This document shows, piece by piece, positions 41,561 to 50,842 of a DNA stretch of 64,000 bases; within the stretch, counting starts at the first letter, position 1, and every line of letters begins with the position of its first letter. Both the position numbers and the translations under genes were made by a program. Under the pieces are notes generated by a model that was not told the origin of the DNA, did not search any database, and saw only the letters and a list, made by a program, of their open reading frames with translations. The DNA is from Roseobacter sinensis. Lineage in GTDB: Bacteria; Pseudomonadota; Alphaproteobacteria; Rhodobacterales; Rhodobacteraceae. The stretch spans positions 62,001 to 126,000 of the forward strand of contig NZ_JALIEB010000005.1 in NCBI RefSeq assembly GCF_025755255.1, read 5' to 3'.

Positions 41561-42472
41561 ATGCTGCGCGTGGAGATCGAAATGCTGAAAGTCGTCGAAA
41601 CGCCCGTTGTCCGCCGACGTCTCATCAAGACACCCGACGGCGCCGAATTGGGCGGAACGCTGTTCCGTCCCGCCTTCCGACCCCGCGCCGCCCTGGTGCT
41701 GAACGGTGCAACTGGCGTGCCGCAAGGCTATTACCGCGCTTTTGCGCAGTGGGCGGCGGCGGAACATGCGATCGCGGTGCTGACCTATGACTATCGGGGC
41801 ACCGGCAGATCCCTGACCGGTGCGATGCGGGCCAGCCGAGCGACGATGTCCGACTGGGGCTTGCGCGACAACGCGGCGGCGCGACGGCACTTGCGGAGAG
41901 CCGTGCCCGACGTGCCGCTTTGGGTGATGGGCCATTCGCTGGGTGCCATGATGCTGCCCATGCAAGACGATGTCAGCGGCATCGACGGGGTCATCGGCGT
42001 TGCAAGCGGCCTTGTGCATCATGCGGACCACCCCTGGCCCTACCGGGCTCTGGCGCTCTATTTCTGGTACGGGCTGCCGCCGCTCGCCGCGGCTATGCTG
42101 GGGTATCTGCCGGGACGCCGCATGGGCCTGGGCGCCGATATGCCGGCGACCGCCTATGCCGAGTGGCGCCGGTGGTGCACGACGCCCGGCGTCTTCGCGG
42201 GCGAGGTACGCGATACGCTACCACGGCCCGACTGGCGGAGATCTGCGGCCCCCGTCCGGCTGGTCTCCTTCACCGATGACGATGTCTGCCCCGAGGTCTG
42301 TACACGCCGTCTGGCCGGTCTCTATGACGGTTTTGCGCAGGTGGAGGTGATCTCGCCAGCTGAGCTTGGGGTGCGGCGTGTGGGCCACATCGGCGCCTTT
42401 GCACGCCAGAATGAGGCGATCTGGCCGGCGCTGCTGTTCGGGCAGCGGCCGATACAGGAGCGCTTCTCCTAA
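41561..42472 (+). CDS. Alpha/beta hydrolase
   Basis: A 303-residue alpha/beta hydrolase (296 if it starts at ATG 41582). The nucleophile elbow is VMGHSLGAMM; the acid candidate lies in VSFTDDDVCPE and the catalytic His in VGHIGAF near the end. The strand ALVLNGATGVPQGYYRAFAQ supplies the oxyanion region. Serine-hydrolase chemistry is likely; substrate unknown. It faces a TetR gene across twin operators and is probably induced by whatever that repressor senses. SRP RNA lies just downstream in the opposite orientation. Confidence 0.85.
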   Translation: MLRVEIEMLKVVETPVVRRRLIKTPDGAELGGTLFRPAFRPRAALVLNGATGVPQGYYRAFAQWAAAEHAIAVLTYDYRGTGRSLTGAMRASRATMSDWGLRDNAAARRHLRRAVPDVPLWVMGHSLGAMMLPMQDDVSGIDGVIGVASGLVHHADHPWPYRALALYFWYGLPPLAAAMLGYLPGRRMGLGADMPATAYAEWRRWCTTPGVFAGEVRDTLPRPDWRRSAAPVRLVSFTDDDVCPEVCTRRLAGLYDGFAQVEVISPAELGVRRVGHIGAFARQNEAIWPALLFGQRPIQERFS

Positions 42473-42505
42473 GCCATGGGCGTTCGGGCGGCATGAAGAA
42501 GAGGT

Positions 42506-42599
42506 GAGAGGCTGGACAACGACCCAAGCGGGGCTCGTTACGGCTGCTTCCTTCCGGACCTGACCGGGTTGGCGAGGCGCTCGCCCGCGCCAACCTCTC
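42506..42599 (-). ncRNA. ffs: Signal recognition particle RNA (4.5S)
   Basis: On the minus strand this has the universal domain IV core GGTCAGGTCCGGAAGGAAGC with its GGAA tetraloop and symmetric loop. Terminal GAGAGG / CCTCTC ends pair to form a single hairpin of about 94 nt, the small bacterial SRP RNA type. With Ffh it targets ribosomes making membrane proteins. Ends are approximate. A promoter at 42607-42635 fits it. Confidence 0.93.
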
Positions 42600-42606
42600 A
42601 GCCCTC

Positions 42607-42635
42607 CATATAGTCGAGCCTGTCGCCGGCCGCAA
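42607..42635 (-). promoter_or_regulatory. Sigma-70 type promoter of SRP RNA
   Basis: On the minus strand -35 TTGCGG (42635-42630) and -10 TATATG (42612-42607) are 17 bp apart. The start would be about 7 bases further, at or just before the RNA 5' end. It lies in the gap just after the downstream end of the cpdB-like gene. Confidence 0.6.
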
Positions 42636-42644
42636 GATCGCCGC

Positions 42645-44522
42645 CTAGAGATGCAATCGCAGGCGGGCAAAGCCATCTTTGGTGAAGCCGCAGGGCTCGG
42701 GGCGCATGTCCGCGATGTCTGGCAAATGGTTCAACGCTTCTGGCGCAGTGTGCAGGATCGCGCTTAGCCCCGGGGCGGGCGCAAAGCGCCACGGCGGCGC
42801 GACGCTTGGGCGATGGGCAGTTGGTGTCGACAGATAGTCGATCAAGGTGCGGTCCAGCGGTGCCTCGTCCCGCACAACGATATCGTCTTCCTCGAACGGC
42901 CGGAAGCTCCCGCCGCCACCGGCGCGGTGATCGGTCACCGCAACAAGGAACTCCTGCTCGGGATGCACCGGCTCACCTTGCCACATGATCTGCGAGACAC
43001 GACCGGCCGCGCCGGGGACAGGCCGTCCCGCGGCGTCGAACCGGGACGCGGCGGTGAGGTCGATCACATAGGTCAGCCCATAGAGCGCATCGTAGCGGAA
43101 CCCTGGCACCTGCGGGTCGATGAGCATCTGATCCGGCTGGTCGGGGCGCAACACGTTGAAGATGAGCGCCGACCGTTCGAGCCATCCGGCAATACGCGCG
43201 CCGGTGGCTTTCACGGCCCAGATCTGATTGGCGTAAGGGATGAGGCCGGCGATGTGACGGCGTTCCAGCTGGCCCGCTGGCAGAGAGATGAAATTGCCCG
43301 GTCCGTCGAAGCCGCCCGTCGCGGGTGTCGCCGCGGCCGAAAGCAGCGGTAGTTTGGCCAGATCGGTCCCCTCCACCAGCCGGGCGATGGCGTATCGTTT
43401 GGCGGCGCCCATCAGCGCGGTCACCGAGCTGGGGTTGGCCAAGGCGAAATAGCTGTGCATCGGCGCCTCGGTCCGCGCAACCGGACGGGCAAGCGCGCGG
43501 CGCGTCGCCAGATGCGCCTCGTTTGCCAGCGTCGCCAGCACCGGGTCTTCCCGCACATCATCGGTCAAAGGCCGCAAGGCGACCGTGCTTTCTGCCACCC
43601 GCCAGGGCGTGCCCGGCGTTCGGCGCTCCAGCGACAGGTCGATCACACCGAGATCCGACGCGCCGCTGCCCGGCATGACCACAGGCACACCGGCGACAAG
43701 ACCGGCCTCCGTATCGACCGCTGCAGCCGCCCGATGGTCGGGGCCTGGAAAGCGCAGGTGCGTATGGCCGGCGACCACGGCATCAAGACCCGAAAGCGCG
43801 CAGACTTCCGTCACAAGGTTCTGTGGCTCATCCCCTTCGTCGAACCGGGCAATGCCCATATGCGCGAGTGCGATGACAAGATCCGCGCCCTGCGACTTCA
43901 CGGTCTCGACCGCCTCTCGCAGCGCTTCGATCGGGTGGCGGATGCGGGCGGACGGATCCAGATGCTGGCGGTTCCACAGGGCGGTTTGGCGCGGCAGGGC
44001 CGAGACCACACCGATGCGCAGCGTCGTTTTCTCGCCAGACGTCAAGCACAGCTCGCGCTCCAGCACGACATAGGGTTTCAGCTGCGGCAGCGCGTCCGAG
44101 CGCATGTTGGAACAGACAATCGGCGCGTCGCACTCTGCCATGCAGCGCGCAAGATGCGCGACACCGTGGTCGAAGTCGTGGTTGCCAAGGCCAAGCGCAT
44201 CGTAGCCGAGCGCGTTCATGGCCGCGATCATCGGATGCGGCATCGCTCCGTTGCCAGCCAGAAAAGACCCGAGCGGGTTGCCCTGCAAGGTGTCGCCGTT
44301 GTCCATGAGCAGGCAGAGCGCACCGTCCGCTGCGGCATCTGCGCGGGCGGCGTGGATCAGGGTGGCGAGGCGCGCGAGGCTCTCTTCACCCGTCAGACAG
44401 TCCTTTACATAGTCGTACGCGATAAGCTGCATATGCAGATCGCTGGTGGCCAGGATCCGCAGCTTGGCCTCGCCAACGGCCGATTCCGAAGACGGGTCAC
44501 CCGAGGTCGGCGCGGGAGCCAT
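42645..44522 (-). CDS. cpdB: CpdB-like 2',3'-cyclic-nucleotide phosphodiesterase / 3'-nucleotidase
   Basis: A 625-residue metallophosphoesterase of the 5'-nucleotidase/CpdB group. The N-terminal catalytic domain has RILATSDLHMQL, LLMDNGDTLQGNPLG, GLGNHDFDHG and VVAGHTHLRFPG; the C-terminal nucleotide-binding domain begins after about residue 360. It would degrade 2',3'-cyclic nucleotides and 3'-mononucleotides. CpdB is normally periplasmic, yet no signal peptide is visible at the chosen start (MAPAPTSGDPSSES) or in the longer reading. This makes its location uncertain. It is divergent from nudC. Confidence 0.88.
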   Translation of the reverse strand: MAPAPTSGDPSSESAVGEAKLRILATSDLHMQLIAYDYVKDCLTGEESLARLATLIHAARADAAADGALCLLMDNGDTLQGNPLGSFLAGNGAMPHPMIAAMNALGYDALGLGNHDFDHGVAHLARCMAECDAPIVCSNMRSDALPQLKPYVVLERELCLTSGEKTTLRIGVVSALPRQTALWNRQHLDPSARIRHPIEALREAVETVKSQGADLVIALAHMGIARFDEGDEPQNLVTEVCALSGLDAVVAGHTHLRFPGPDHRAAAAVDTEAGLVAGVPVVMPGSGASDLGVIDLSLERRTPGTPWRVAESTVALRPLTDDVREDPVLATLANEAHLATRRALARPVARTEAPMHSYFALANPSSVTALMGAAKRYAIARLVEGTDLAKLPLLSAAATPATGGFDGPGNFISLPAGQLERRHIAGLIPYANQIWAVKATGARIAGWLERSALIFNVLRPDQPDQMLIDPQVPGFRYDALYGLTYVIDLTAASRFDAAGRPVPGAAGRVSQIMWQGEPVHPEQEFLVAVTDHRAGGGGSFRPFEEDDIVVRDEAPLDRTLIDYLSTPTAHRPSVAPPWRFAPAPGLSAILHTAPEALNHLPDIADMRPEPCGFTKDGFARLRLHL

Positions 44523-44665
44523 GGTCAGGGAGCTCAACTTCTGCACGAGGTCATATCCATCAGATCGCGTGTGAGTTGGCAAGCCTTGGCAGATCGAACG
44601 GCCCGCTTGAGCCTTGAAAGAGCGCGAAACGCGTGCGAGTCGTATCAAAAATGCGGGGACAGACC

Positions 44666-45634
44666 ATGAAACATGCGGAAACGGTGACCTTCGGAGGGTC
44701 GGCGCTGGACCGGGCCGCGGAGATACGTCTCGACACAGATGCGGTTTCAGCCGGTGCGGCGCGTCCGGAGGCGCGCGCGGTTCTGTTCTGGCGGGGCAAA
44801 CCGCTGATCCGGACGGAGCGGCCGGCAGAGCTCGCCCGCTTGCCGATGGATCATCCGGTGCTGTCGGCGGCCTCGGGCGAGCGGATTCTGCTCGGCCGGG
44901 AAGACGGCGCCTTGCGGTTTGCCTTCGATCTCTCGGACTGGGCGCCGGAGGACCTGGACGAGGCGATGCTGGGCGGTTTTCTCGACCCCAGCGAGCAGCG
45001 GCATCCGTTGCTGCCTGAGACCATGGCCTTTCTGGAGTTGCGGCGGATCATGACTTGGCTCGGCCCGCGCGACGCCGAACTGGCGGCAACCGGCAAGGCT
45101 CTTTTCGGCTGGCATGAGACTCATCGGTTCTGTTCCAAATGTGGAAGCCCGTCGGATATGAGCCAGGCGGGGTGGCAGCGCCGGTGCCCGGCTTGCGCAG
45201 GCACCCATTTCCCCCGGACGGACCCGGTGGTGATCATGCTGATCACCCGTGGCAACTCGGTCTTGATGGGGCGCTCGCCGGGCTGGCCTGAGGGCATGTA
45301 CTCGCTGCTCGCCGGTTTCGTCGAACCCGGCGAAACGCTTGAGGCGGCCGTGCGGCGGGAGGTTTTCGAGGAAACCGGTGTCGAGGTCGGGCGCGTGAGC
45401 TATCTCGCCAGCCAGCCCTGGCCCTTCCCCGCGTCACTCATGTTCGGCTGCGCGGGAGAAGCGACAAGCGGTGAGATCACCATCGACCCGGTCGAGATCG
45501 AAGATGCGCTCTGGGTGAGCCGGGAGGAGATGATGGCCATTTTCGCTGGCGAACACCCGGTCGTAAAGCCGGCCCGCAAAGGGGCCATTGCACATTTTTT
45601 GCTGGAAAACTGGCTTGCGGACCGGTTGGATTGA
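44666..45634 (+). CDS. nudC: NAD(+) diphosphatase NudC
   Basis: A 322-residue Nudix hydrolase that cleaves NAD(H) to NMN(H) and AMP and can remove NAD caps from RNA. The zinc ribbon is CSKCGSP with CPACAGTHFPRTDP after it (near residues 155-190). The Nudix box is GFVEPGETLEAAVRREVFEETG, about residues 223-244 (written in part). SQPWPFPASLMFG is the NADH-specific SQPWPFPxS motif. An upstream ATG at 44651 is possible. SRPBCC follows 36 bp later. Confidence 0.95.
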   Translation: MKHAETVTFGGSALDRAAEIRLDTDAVSAGAARPEARAVLFWRGKPLIRTERPAELARLPMDHPVLSAASGERILLGREDGALRFAFDLSDWAPEDLDEAMLGGFLDPSEQRHPLLPETMAFLELRRIMTWLGPRDAELAATGKALFGWHETHRFCSKCGSPSDMSQAGWQRRCPACAGTHFPRTDPVVIMLITRGNSVLMGRSPGWPEGMYSLLAGFVEPGETLEAAVRREVFEETGVEVGRVSYLASQPWPFPASLMFGCAGEATSGEITIDPVEIEDALWVSREEMMAIFAGEHPVVKPARKGAIAHFLLENWLADRLD

Positions 45635-45670
45635 ACGAAGCGCCACGCTCGAGGCACGGACAGGCAGAGG

Positions 45671-46138
45671 ATGAAGTTTTCCACACAAGAGGTCATGGAG
45701 GTGCCGGCTGATGCGGCTTTCGCCCTGCTGACGGACTTCGCGCTGCTCGAGCAGGCCGCGGTACGCCGGGGCGCGGATGTCAGGCGGCTCGACAGCTTGG
45801 CGGAGCCTGGCGTCGGGCAGGCGTGGGACGTCACATTCGCCGTCCGGGGCCGGCCGCGGCAGGTTGCGCTTGATGTGGTGATCTATCGCCCGCCGCAGGA
45901 GCTCGTGATCGGCTTTAGCTCGCAGGGTCTTGAAGGTGAGACCCGTCTGGAGCTCACGCCGTTGTCGCCGTCGCGCACCCGCGTGATGGTCAGCCTCGAG
46001 ATGCGTCCGGCGACCCTGCCCGGGCGTCTTCTGCTGCAATCGCTCAAGCTGGCGAAGGTGCGCCTGGCGCAGCGGTACAAGGTCCGCGTCGGCCAGCATA
46101 TCGAAGAGATGGAACAACAGCACCGAGGGGCGGTCTGA
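45671..46138 (+). CDS. SRPBCC family protein
   Basis: A 155-residue START/Bet v1-like protein with a hydrophobic pocket for lipids or aromatic ligands. Typical features are the start MKFSTQEVMEVPADAAFALL, the strand ELVIGFSSQGLEGETRLEL and a long C-terminal helix LPGRLLLQSLKLAKVRLAQR. It lies 36 bp after nudC and is probably co-transcribed. No ligand or partner can be named from sequence. Confidence 0.82.
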   Translation: MKFSTQEVMEVPADAAFALLTDFALLEQAAVRRGADVRRLDSLAEPGVGQAWDVTFAVRGRPRQVALDVVIYRPPQELVIGFSSQGLEGETRLELTPLSPSRTRVMVSLEMRPATLPGRLLLQSLKLAKVRLAQRYKVRVGQHIEEMEQQHRGAV

Positions 46139-46164
46139 TCCTTTCGCCGCTCGGGCTCCGCTGG

Positions 46165-47010
46165 CTAGTGACGTCCTGGGTCGGCCGGGTAGACGCCAAG
46201 GACCTCTACCATATTCGTGAAATAGTCCAGCTCGTCCAGCGCGCGGCGCACGCCAGGATCATCGGGATGACCTTCGATATCGGCATAGAACTGCGTCGCC
46301 GTGAACGACCCGCCGACCATGTAGCTTTCCAGCTTCGTCATGTTGATGCCATTGGTCGCGAAGCCGCCCATGGCCTTGTAGAGCGCGGCCGGGATGTTGC
46401 GGACCTCGAAGACAAAACTGGTGATCATGCCGTGGCTGCCGCGGCGGGAATGATCGGCCTCCGGCGACATCAGCAGGAAGCGCGTGGTGTTGTTGCCCTC
46501 GTCCTCGATATGGCGGGCCAGCATATCGAGCCCGTAGATCTCGCCCGCCAATTCGCTTGCGAGTGCCGCCATCCCCGGCACGCCCTGGGCCGCGACTTCC
46601 CTGGCCGATCCGGCGGTATCGGCACCGGTCACCCGGGCGATCCCGTGTTGCGACAGGAACGCCTTGCACTGCCCCAGGAGCACGGTATGGCTCATGGCCG
46701 ACTTCACGTCCTCCAGACGTGTGCCTGGCACCGCCAGCAGGTTGATATGCACCCGGACAAAGGCCTCCTCAATGATGTGAAGGCCCGACTTCGGCAGCAG
46801 CGAGTGAATGTCGGCGACCCGGCCATAGGTGGAATTCTCGACCGGCAACATCGCGAGTTCGGCTTTACCGCTGCGCACGGCGTCGATCGCGTCCTCGAAC
46901 GTCGCGCAGGGAACCGGGGTCATATCGGGCCGGGCGACGCGGCAGGCTTCATGGCTGTAGGCCCCCAGTTCGCCCTGAAATGCGATGCGGGCGGAGGATG
47001 CGGTCGTCAT
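46165..47010 (-). CDS. pheA: Prephenate dehydratase
   Basis: A 281-residue monofunctional prephenate dehydratase, converting prephenate to phenylpyruvate in phenylalanine synthesis. The N-terminal catalytic domain has IAFQGELGAYSHEACR, MLPVENSTYGRVADIH and ARVTGADTAGSAREVA. The C-terminal ACT domain (about 195-275) has SFVFEVRNIPAALYKAMGGF and the ESYMVGGSFTATQFYADIEG feedback motif, the site where phenylalanine inhibits. No chorismate mutase domain is fused. It is divergent from the cytochrome c gene. Confidence 0.96.
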   Translation of the reverse strand: MTTASSARIAFQGELGAYSHEACRVARPDMTPVPCATFEDAIDAVRSGKAELAMLPVENSTYGRVADIHSLLPKSGLHIIEEAFVRVHINLLAVPGTRLEDVKSAMSHTVLLGQCKAFLSQHGIARVTGADTAGSAREVAAQGVPGMAALASELAGEIYGLDMLARHIEDEGNNTTRFLLMSPEADHSRRGSHGMITSFVFEVRNIPAALYKAMGGFATNGINMTKLESYMVGGSFTATQFYADIEGHPDDPGVRRALDELDYFTNMVEVLGVYPADPGRH

Positions 47011-47129
47011 TAAACGTTCCTTGGGTGTTTTCTTCTATGTGGGGTCGATTGGTCGCGGTAACTACACCTTGCCACCGCCAAGGTGAAGCAATAGATAGCG
47101 CGCAAACGCGCAGAAATGGATCGAAGAGA

Positions 47130-47633
47130 ATGCTCGACACTATGACCTTCACTAAGGCAGCTGGCGCCGTCTGCGGCGCGCTGCTCGTGTTCCTGCTTGG
47201 CAAATGGGCCGCCGAAGAGCTTTACCACGTCGAAAGCCATGGCGAGGCTGCCTATGTGATCGCGGTCGAAGGCGGGGAAGAGGTTGCGGAAGTCGAAGAG
47301 GTGGATTTCGCCACGGTTCTGGCGTCGGCGGATCCCGAGGCGGGCGCGCGCGTGTTCCGTAAATGCTCTGCCTGTCACAAACTGGCGGATGGCGAAAACG
47401 GCACCGGCCCGCACCTCTATGCTGTCGTGGGACGTGAGAAGGGTGCCGTTGACGGGTTCAACTATTCCGACACGCTGGCCTCGATGGACGGTGCCTGGAC
47501 GGCCGAAAACCTGAACGGCTTTCTGGAGCGTCCGTCGTCCTATGCGCCGGGTACCTCGATGAGTTTTGCGGGTCTGAGCAAGGTCGAGGAGCGGGCGGAC
47601 CTGATCGCTTATCTCGACAGCCTCGACGACTGA
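47130..47633 (+). CDS. Membrane-anchored c-type cytochrome (CycM-like)
   Basis: A 167-residue class I cytochrome c with an uncleaved N-terminal anchor (about residues 7-26). An acidic linker leads to the haem domain, with CSACHK as haem-binding site (Cys-x2-Cys-His) at about 83-88 and Met in PGTSMSF as axial ligand near residue 145. It would carry electrons between the bc1 complex and terminal oxidases, as CycM/CycY do in relatives. It is divergent from pheA. The start MLDTMTFTKA was chosen because residues before it look non-coding. Confidence 0.9.
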   Translation: MLDTMTFTKAAGAVCGALLVFLLGKWAAEELYHVESHGEAAYVIAVEGGEEVAEVEEVDFATVLASADPEAGARVFRKCSACHKLADGENGTGPHLYAVVGREKGAVDGFNYSDTLASMDGAWTAENLNGFLERPSSYAPGTSMSFAGLSKVEERADLIAYLDSLDD

Positions 47634-47652
47634 TCTTAACCACAAATTAACC

Positions 47653-47690
47653 AAAGAAGCCGCTTGTTAAGGAACAGGCGGCTTCTTTTA
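47653..47690 (+). terminator. Intrinsic terminator after the cytochrome c gene
   Basis: AAAGAAGCCGC (47653-47663) pairs with GCGGCTTCTTT (47678-47688) around a 14-base loop, followed by a T run. It lies 20 bp after the stop. Confidence 0.8.
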
Positions 47691-47814
47691 TGGGCGAGAT
47701 CCGGTCAGCGCGATCACATTTTCGCAACTTGTAACTTGGCGCGCTGTTCCGTTAGCTTACATGGTTAACGACGAAGATGCCGACAGGCACGGCACAAGAC
47801 CGGAGGTATTCCAG

Positions 47815-49743
47815 ATGACAGCGCTCCAGGCCCGAGCAGCCATATCATCCTGCATTGCTGATTTTCGCAGGATCGGCCTGGGTGCGCTGACCGCCCTATC
47901 AGCAGCCATATTGGCGCCGTCCGCGCAGGCCGAGGAAGAGACCATCGTCAGCCACGGCTATTCGTTCTATGGCGATCTGACCTATCCGGAGGACTACACG
48001 CACTTCAACTACGTGAATCCCGATGCACCCAAGGGGGGCGAGTTGTCGATCTCCTTTGTCGGGACGCTCGACTCAATGAACCCCTACGCACGCCAGGGCC
48101 GGGCACATGCGTTCTCGGTCTTCATGTATGAAAGTCTTTTGGGTGAGGGCGGTGCCGGCACGGCGGCCCCGGCAGACGTATATGGTGAATACTACGGCCT
48201 TCTGGCAGAGCGCCTGGAATACCCGCCCAGCAAGGACTGGGTCATCTTCTACATGCGGCCCGAGGCGCGGTTCTCCGACGGGACGCCGGTGACGGCGCAT
48301 GACATCGCCTTCAGCCACAATTTGCTGCTCGATCAGGGCTTCAAATCCTACGCGGACAGCGTGCGCCGTGCGATCCCCAAGGTCGAGGTGATCGACGACC
48401 ACACCATCAAATTCTACTTCGCGGAAGGCATCTCGCGCCGCAGCCTGATCGAACAGGTGGGCACAGTGCCGGCCTGGTCGAAGAAATGGTACGAGGAAAC
48501 CGGCGCGCGCCTCGATGAAAGCCGGCTGGAGACGCCAACCGGGTCCGGGCCCTATGTGGTGGAAAGCGTGGATATCGCCCGCAGGATCGTGCTCAAACGC
48601 AACCCGGACTACTGGGGCAAGGATTTGCCGTTCAACCGCGGGCGGCACAATTTCGACCGTCTGCGTCTGGAAATCTTCGGGGATGACACCGCAGCCTTCG
48701 AGGCGTTCAAGGCGGGCGAGTACACCTTCCGAGCCGAGGCGGATCCAAAACGCTGGGCCACGGGGTACGATTTCCCCAAGACGCGCGAAGGCCAGGTGGT
48801 TCAGAAAGAACTGCCCAACGGCAATCCGCCGGTGCCCACGGGCATCGTCTTCAACCTTGCAAGCCCCGTGCTGCAGGACAAGCGGGTCCGTGAAGCGGTG
48901 GCTTTGGCCTACAATTTCGAATGGACCAATGAGAGCCTGCAATACGGGCTCTACAGACAGCGCGCCTCCTTCACGCAAGGATCACCACTGATGGCCGAAG
49001 GCGCGCCGACAGGCGCTGAACTTGAGCTGCTGACGTCTCTGGGCGATCTTGTGCCGCCGGACATGCTCACCCAGCAGGCGCGCATTCCGCATGTGTCAAA
49101 CGCCGAACGGCTCTTCGACAGGCGTCAGGCGCGGATCGCCATGCGGCTTCTCGATGACGCTGGCTGGACGGTCGGGGACGACGGCGTGCGGCGCAACGCG
49201 GAAGGAACCGCGCTGACACTCAACTTCCTGTTCAATTCCGCAGCCGGCGCAACGCTCACCGCGGTGATGGAAAACTTCGTGTCGAATGCCCAGAAACTGG
49301 GGATCGACGTGACCTTCGAAAAGGTCGACCCGTCGCAATTCACCGCCCGCGAGCGCGACCGGGACTACGACCTGCTCTATGACAGCTATGCGGCTTTCCT
49401 AGCCGCGGGGACGGGGCTCACGCAGCGCTTTGGATCCGAGGATGCGGCCTTTTCGCTCTTTAACCCCGCAGGCCTCGCCAGTCCGCTCGTCGATGCTCTG
49501 ATCGATGCGGCGCTGGACGCCGAGACACGGGAAGAGGAAACAGCGGCGCTGATGGGGCTGGACCGCGCGTTGCGTTATGAACTCATCATGATCCCTCTGT
49601 GGTACAACCCCTCTCATTGGGTGGCGTACTACGACCAGTACGAGCATCCCGATATCCCGCCCTACAATTTGGGCTACCTCGATTTCTGGTGGTACAATCA
49701 GGACAAGGCCGAGGCGCTGCGCGATGCAGGGGCGCTGAGGTAA
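47815..49743 (+). CDS. yejA: Peptide/microcin ABC transporter substrate-binding protein YejA
   Basis: A 642-residue family-5 solute-binding protein. Residues 1 to about 39 form a signal peptide with a long basic n-region (to [12 protein letters not shown]), so the mature protein is periplasmic. Family features are [23 protein letters not shown] at the mature start and [22 protein letters not shown] in the middle. It binds peptides for the YejBEF importer. GGAGGT lies upstream of ATG 47815; an ATG at 47761 was rejected because it has no such site. It is first of the four-gene operon. Confidence 0.93.
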   Translation: MTALQARAAISSCIADFRRIGLGALTALSAAILAPSAQAEEETIVSHGYSFYGDLTYPEDYTHFNYVNPDAPKGGELSISFVGTLDSMNPYARQGRAHAFSVFMYESLLGEGGAGTAAPADVYGEYYGLLAERLEYPPSKDWVIFYMRPEARFSDGTPVTAHDIAFSHNLLLDQGFKSYADSVRRAIPKVEVIDDHTIKFYFAEGISRRSLIEQVGTVPAWSKKWYEETGARLDESRLETPTGSGPYVVESVDIARRIVLKRNPDYWGKDLPFNRGRHNFDRLRLEIFGDDTAAFEAFKAGEYTFRAEADPKRWATGYDFPKTREGQVVQKELPNGNPPVPTGIVFNLASPVLQDKRVREAVALAYNFEWTNESLQYGLYRQRASFTQGSPLMAEGAPTGAELELLTSLGDLVPPDMLTQQARIPHVSNAERLFDRRQARIAMRLLDDAGWTVGDDGVRRNAEGTALTLNFLFNSAAGATLTAVMENFVSNAQKLGIDVTFEKVDPSQFTARERDRDYDLLYDSYAAFLAAGTGLTQRFGSEDAAFSLFNPAGLASPLVDALIDAALDAETREEETAALMGLDRALRYELIMIPLWYNPSHWVAYYDQYEHPDIPPYNLGYLDFWWYNQDKAEALRDAGALR

Positions 49744-49750
49744 CCGCGCT

Positions 49751-50842
49751 ATGGGCGCCTATATTGTCCGACGGCTTCTGCTGATCATTCCGACCCTGCT
49801 CGGGATCATGCTGATCAACTTCGCGCTCGTGCAGTTCGTCCCCGGCGGCCCTGTCGAGCAGGCGATCGCGCGCGCGCAGGGCGGCGGCGATGTCTTCGGC
49901 GGGTTTGCGGGCACGAACAACGATCCGGGCGCGGACGATCTCAATACCGCCTCCGACAGCCGGTACGTCGGCGCGCGAGGCCTGCCGCCGGAATTCATCG
50001 CGGAGTTGGAACGCGAGTTCGGCTTCGACAAACCCCCTGTCGAGCGCTTCCTGAACATGATCTGGAACTACATGCGGTTCGACTTCGGAGAGAGCTATTT
50101 CCGCTCGATCTCGGTCATTGATCTGATCAAGGAAAAACTGCCCGTCTCGATCACGCTGGGGCTCTGGTCCACCCTGATTGCCTATCTGGTGTCGATCCCG
50201 CTCGGCATCCGCAAGGCGGTGAAGGACGGCACCAGCTTCGACACCTGGACCTCGGGTGCCATCATCGCCGCCTATGCGATCCCCGGCTTTCTCTTTGCGA
50301 TCCTGTTGCTGGTGCTCTTCGCGGGCGGCTCTTACTGGCAGATCTTCCCGCTGCGGGGGCTGACCTCGGACAACTTCGATCAACTGAGCCCGCTGGGCAA
50401 GGTCGCGGATTACTTCTGGCACATCACGCTGCCGGTGCTGGCCTCGACCATTTCCGCCTTTGCCACGCTGACGCTGCTGACCAAGAACAGTTTTCTCGAT
50501 GAGATCAAGAAGCAGTACGTGATCACTGCCCGCGCAAAGGGCCTCGCCGAAGGGCGGGTGCTTTACGGTCACGTCTTCCGCAACGCGATGCTGATTGTGA
50601 TCGCGGGCTTTCCGGCGGTCTTCATCGGCGTTTTCTTTGGCGGATCACTGATCATCGAGACGATCTTCAGCCTCGACGGTCTGGGGCGCCTCGGCTTCGA
50701 GGCCGCCGTGGCTCGCGACTATCCGGTGGTCTTCGGCACGCTCTTCATCTTCGGCCTGATCGGTCTGATCGTGGGGATCCTGTCGGATCTGATGTATGTG
50801 CTCGTCGACCCGCGCATCGACTTCGAGCGGAGGGAGGGCTGA
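49751..50842 (+). CDS. yejB: Peptide ABC transporter permease YejB
   Basis: A 363-residue inner-membrane permease of the DppB/OppB class. The start [20 protein letters not shown] and a long periplasmic loop before the second membrane segment are typical of YejB. The EAA motif region is [22 protein letters not shown] and the C-terminus has [20 protein letters not shown]. It begins 8 bp after yejA and overlaps yejE by one base, showing translational coupling in the operon. Confidence 0.95.
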   Translation: MGAYIVRRLLLIIPTLLGIMLINFALVQFVPGGPVEQAIARAQGGGDVFGGFAGTNNDPGADDLNTASDSRYVGARGLPPEFIAELEREFGFDKPPVERFLNMIWNYMRFDFGESYFRSISVIDLIKEKLPVSITLGLWSTLIAYLVSIPLGIRKAVKDGTSFDTWTSGAIIAAYAIPGFLFAILLLVLFAGGSYWQIFPLRGLTSDNFDQLSPLGKVADYFWHITLPVLASTISAFATLTLLTKNSFLDEIKKQYVITARAKGLAEGRVLYGHVFRNAMLIVIAGFPAVFIGVFFGGSLIIETIFSLDGLGRLGFEAAVARDYPVVFGTLFIFGLIGLIVGILSDLMYVLVDPRIDFERREG

